Assembly: GCA_021850835.1 (NCBI GenBank)
Contig: JAJZKS010000087.1
Span: 1 to 7,070 of the forward strand
Length of the DNA: 7,070 bases
Reading direction: 5' to 3'
DNA from: Thermoplasmata archaeon
GTDB taxonomy: Archaea > Thermoplasmatota > Thermoplasmata > Thermoplasmatales > Thermoplasmataceae
The translations under genes were made by a program, and so were the position numbers. The stretch's first letter is position 1. Every line of letters begins with the position of its first letter. Of this stretch, positions 6,281 through 7,070 are shown piece after piece. Under the pieces are notes generated by a model. It worked only from the letters and a program-made list of their open reading frames with translations. It was not told the origin of the DNA and ran no database searches.

Positions 6281-7070
6281 TTAGTTTGCAGTTTCCTTGG
6301 ACAGGGTTATTTCTTCTCTGGAAATATTTCCAATGGGCTCCTTTGATAAGACAAATGCTGCAAGTGCAACAATGGACAGAAGCACAAGGAAAATGGTCTG
6401 GCCTACCGCGTAGAAAGATAACCCGTATATCTTGAACCCGTAAGTGATAAACAGGGGCCATATCGCTGCTACTCCGTATCCAAGATTCCAGTTAACGCCG
6501 ACTCCCGTTGACCTCAATCCTGTCGGGAATGTTTCATTGAGGAACAGTGTAAGGTTGACCTTTGTCAGTGCCGGAACGAAATAGAACGGCAGGATTGTCA
6601 GGAGTATCATGTAGTACTCAGTGCCCTTCAGGCCACCAAGGTACAGGAACAGGAGACTCAGCGGGATCATTACGATCAGGCCAATAATTCCAAAGGGTTT
6701 TCTTCCCATTCTCTGTGAAACCAGTCCACCCACTATTGACCCTGCAAATGCTCCCAGTGCACCAATGAGCACCAGTGTTGCAATGTCCGGGTGGGAAACA
6801 TGGTTAACTAATCCCAGGAAAGTGGGAAACTGGTTCTCAGTCAGGTTATCATATCCAAGGATACCGATGGATGCAGCGAGGGTGACAAGGAAGGTCTTCC
6901 TCATCTGGCCCTTTGCAAACATTGCCCTGTATACATGGTCTGTCGTTTTCCTCTTGGCTTTTGTCCTGACGAAGATATCCGATTCCTTCACGAAATAGAG
7001 GAATGGAAGGACAAAGAAGAACGGTATCAGCACCACTATGAAGTAATATCTCCAGCCCACTGTATCATAG
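6281..7070 (-). CDS. Major facilitator superfamily transporter, C-terminal half, cut by right edge
   Basis: A minus-strand frame enters from the right edge and ends at TAA (6283-6281), giving about 263 visible residues. Numbering from the Val (GTG) at 7060-7058, about seven hydrophobic segments can be seen, at roughly 4-24, 55-71, 93-115, 122-142, 149-172, 188-208 and 215-238. They fit TM6 to TM12 of a 12-helix transporter. SQRMGRKPFG (115-124) is the MFS loop signature between TM8 and TM9. ETFPTGLRSTGVG (176-188) is the R-containing motif typical of the sugar and aromatic/organic-acid porter branches. The GWRYY at the left precedes TM6, as in many family members. The frame continues past this GTG to the edge (TAT GAT ACA), so the GTG is internal and not a start. 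Substrate unknown; uptake of the substrate of the neighbouring enzymes is an inference from position. Convergent with the TPP gene. Confidence 0.92.
   Translation of the reverse strand, partial: YDTVGWRYYFIVVLIPFFFVLPFLYFVKESDIFVRTKAKRKTTDHVYRAMFAKGQMRKTFLVTLAASIGILGYDNLTENQFPTFLGLVNHVSHPDIATLVLIGALGAFAGSIVGGLVSQRMGRKPFGIIGLIVMIPLSLLFLYLGGLKGTEYYMILLTILPFYFVPALTKVNLTLFLNETFPTGLRSTGVGVNWNLGYGVAAIWPLFITYGFKIYGLSFYAVGQTIFLVLLSIVALAAFVLSKEPIGNISREEITLSKETAN

Noticed and set aside
6621..6998. 125-codon plus-strand frame at the right
   Set aside because: It is antisense to the MFS transporter, whose membrane segments and signature motifs are convincing.
1..7070. CRISPR arrays, tRNA or rRNA genes, insertion-sequence ends
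   Set aside because: No regularly spaced repeats, no cloverleaf-like or rRNA segments, and no transposase or terminal inverted repeats were seen by eye on either strand.

Overview
The window looks like part of a catabolic or energy-conserving locus from an archaeon, most likely a member of the Thermoplasmata. The signs are TATA/BRE-like boxes placed 25-30 bases upstream of start codons with no bacterial -35/-10 pattern, heavy use of AGG/AGA for arginine and ATA for isoleucine, U-tract style transcript ends, and a gene set familiar from acidophilic heterotrophic archaea. The lineage is an inference from style and gene content, not from a marker gene.

Layout. Bases 1-383 (minus strand) hold the N-terminal 127 codons of an amidohydrolase/decarboxylase-type protein that runs off the left edge. 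A 218-base divergent spacer follows, with an archaeal promoter facing each way and a 23-base near-perfect dyad at 527-549. From 602 to 4198 on the plus strand lies a tight three-gene operon for a heterotrimeric molybdenum hydroxylase of the xanthine dehydrogenase/aldehyde oxidoreductase family, in the order medium (FAD), small (two [2Fe-2S]), large (Mo-MCD). The genes are separated by +1 and -1 bases. A spacer of about 200 bases with two hairpin/palindrome elements and an 11-base direct repeat precedes a thiamine-diphosphate enzyme (4398-6128, plus) of the acetolactate synthase/benzoylformate decarboxylase superfamily. Convergent to it, on the minus strand, is the C-terminal half (TM6-TM12) of a major facilitator transporter running off the right edge.

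How they may work together (inference). The transporter could import an organic acid or related substrate. A TPP enzyme can cleave or decarboxylate a 2-oxo acid to an aldehyde. The molybdo-enzyme can oxidise an aldehyde, or hydroxylate a heterocycle, and pass electrons through FAD and Fe-S clusters to an acceptor. The amidohydrolase-family protein could hydrolyse or decarboxylate an intermediate. The large subunit lacks the loop that defines true aerobic CO dehydrogenase, so a 'coxMSL' CO-oxidation label would be misleading. No cofactor-maturation gene (XdhC/CoxF, MobA-like) is visible in the window.
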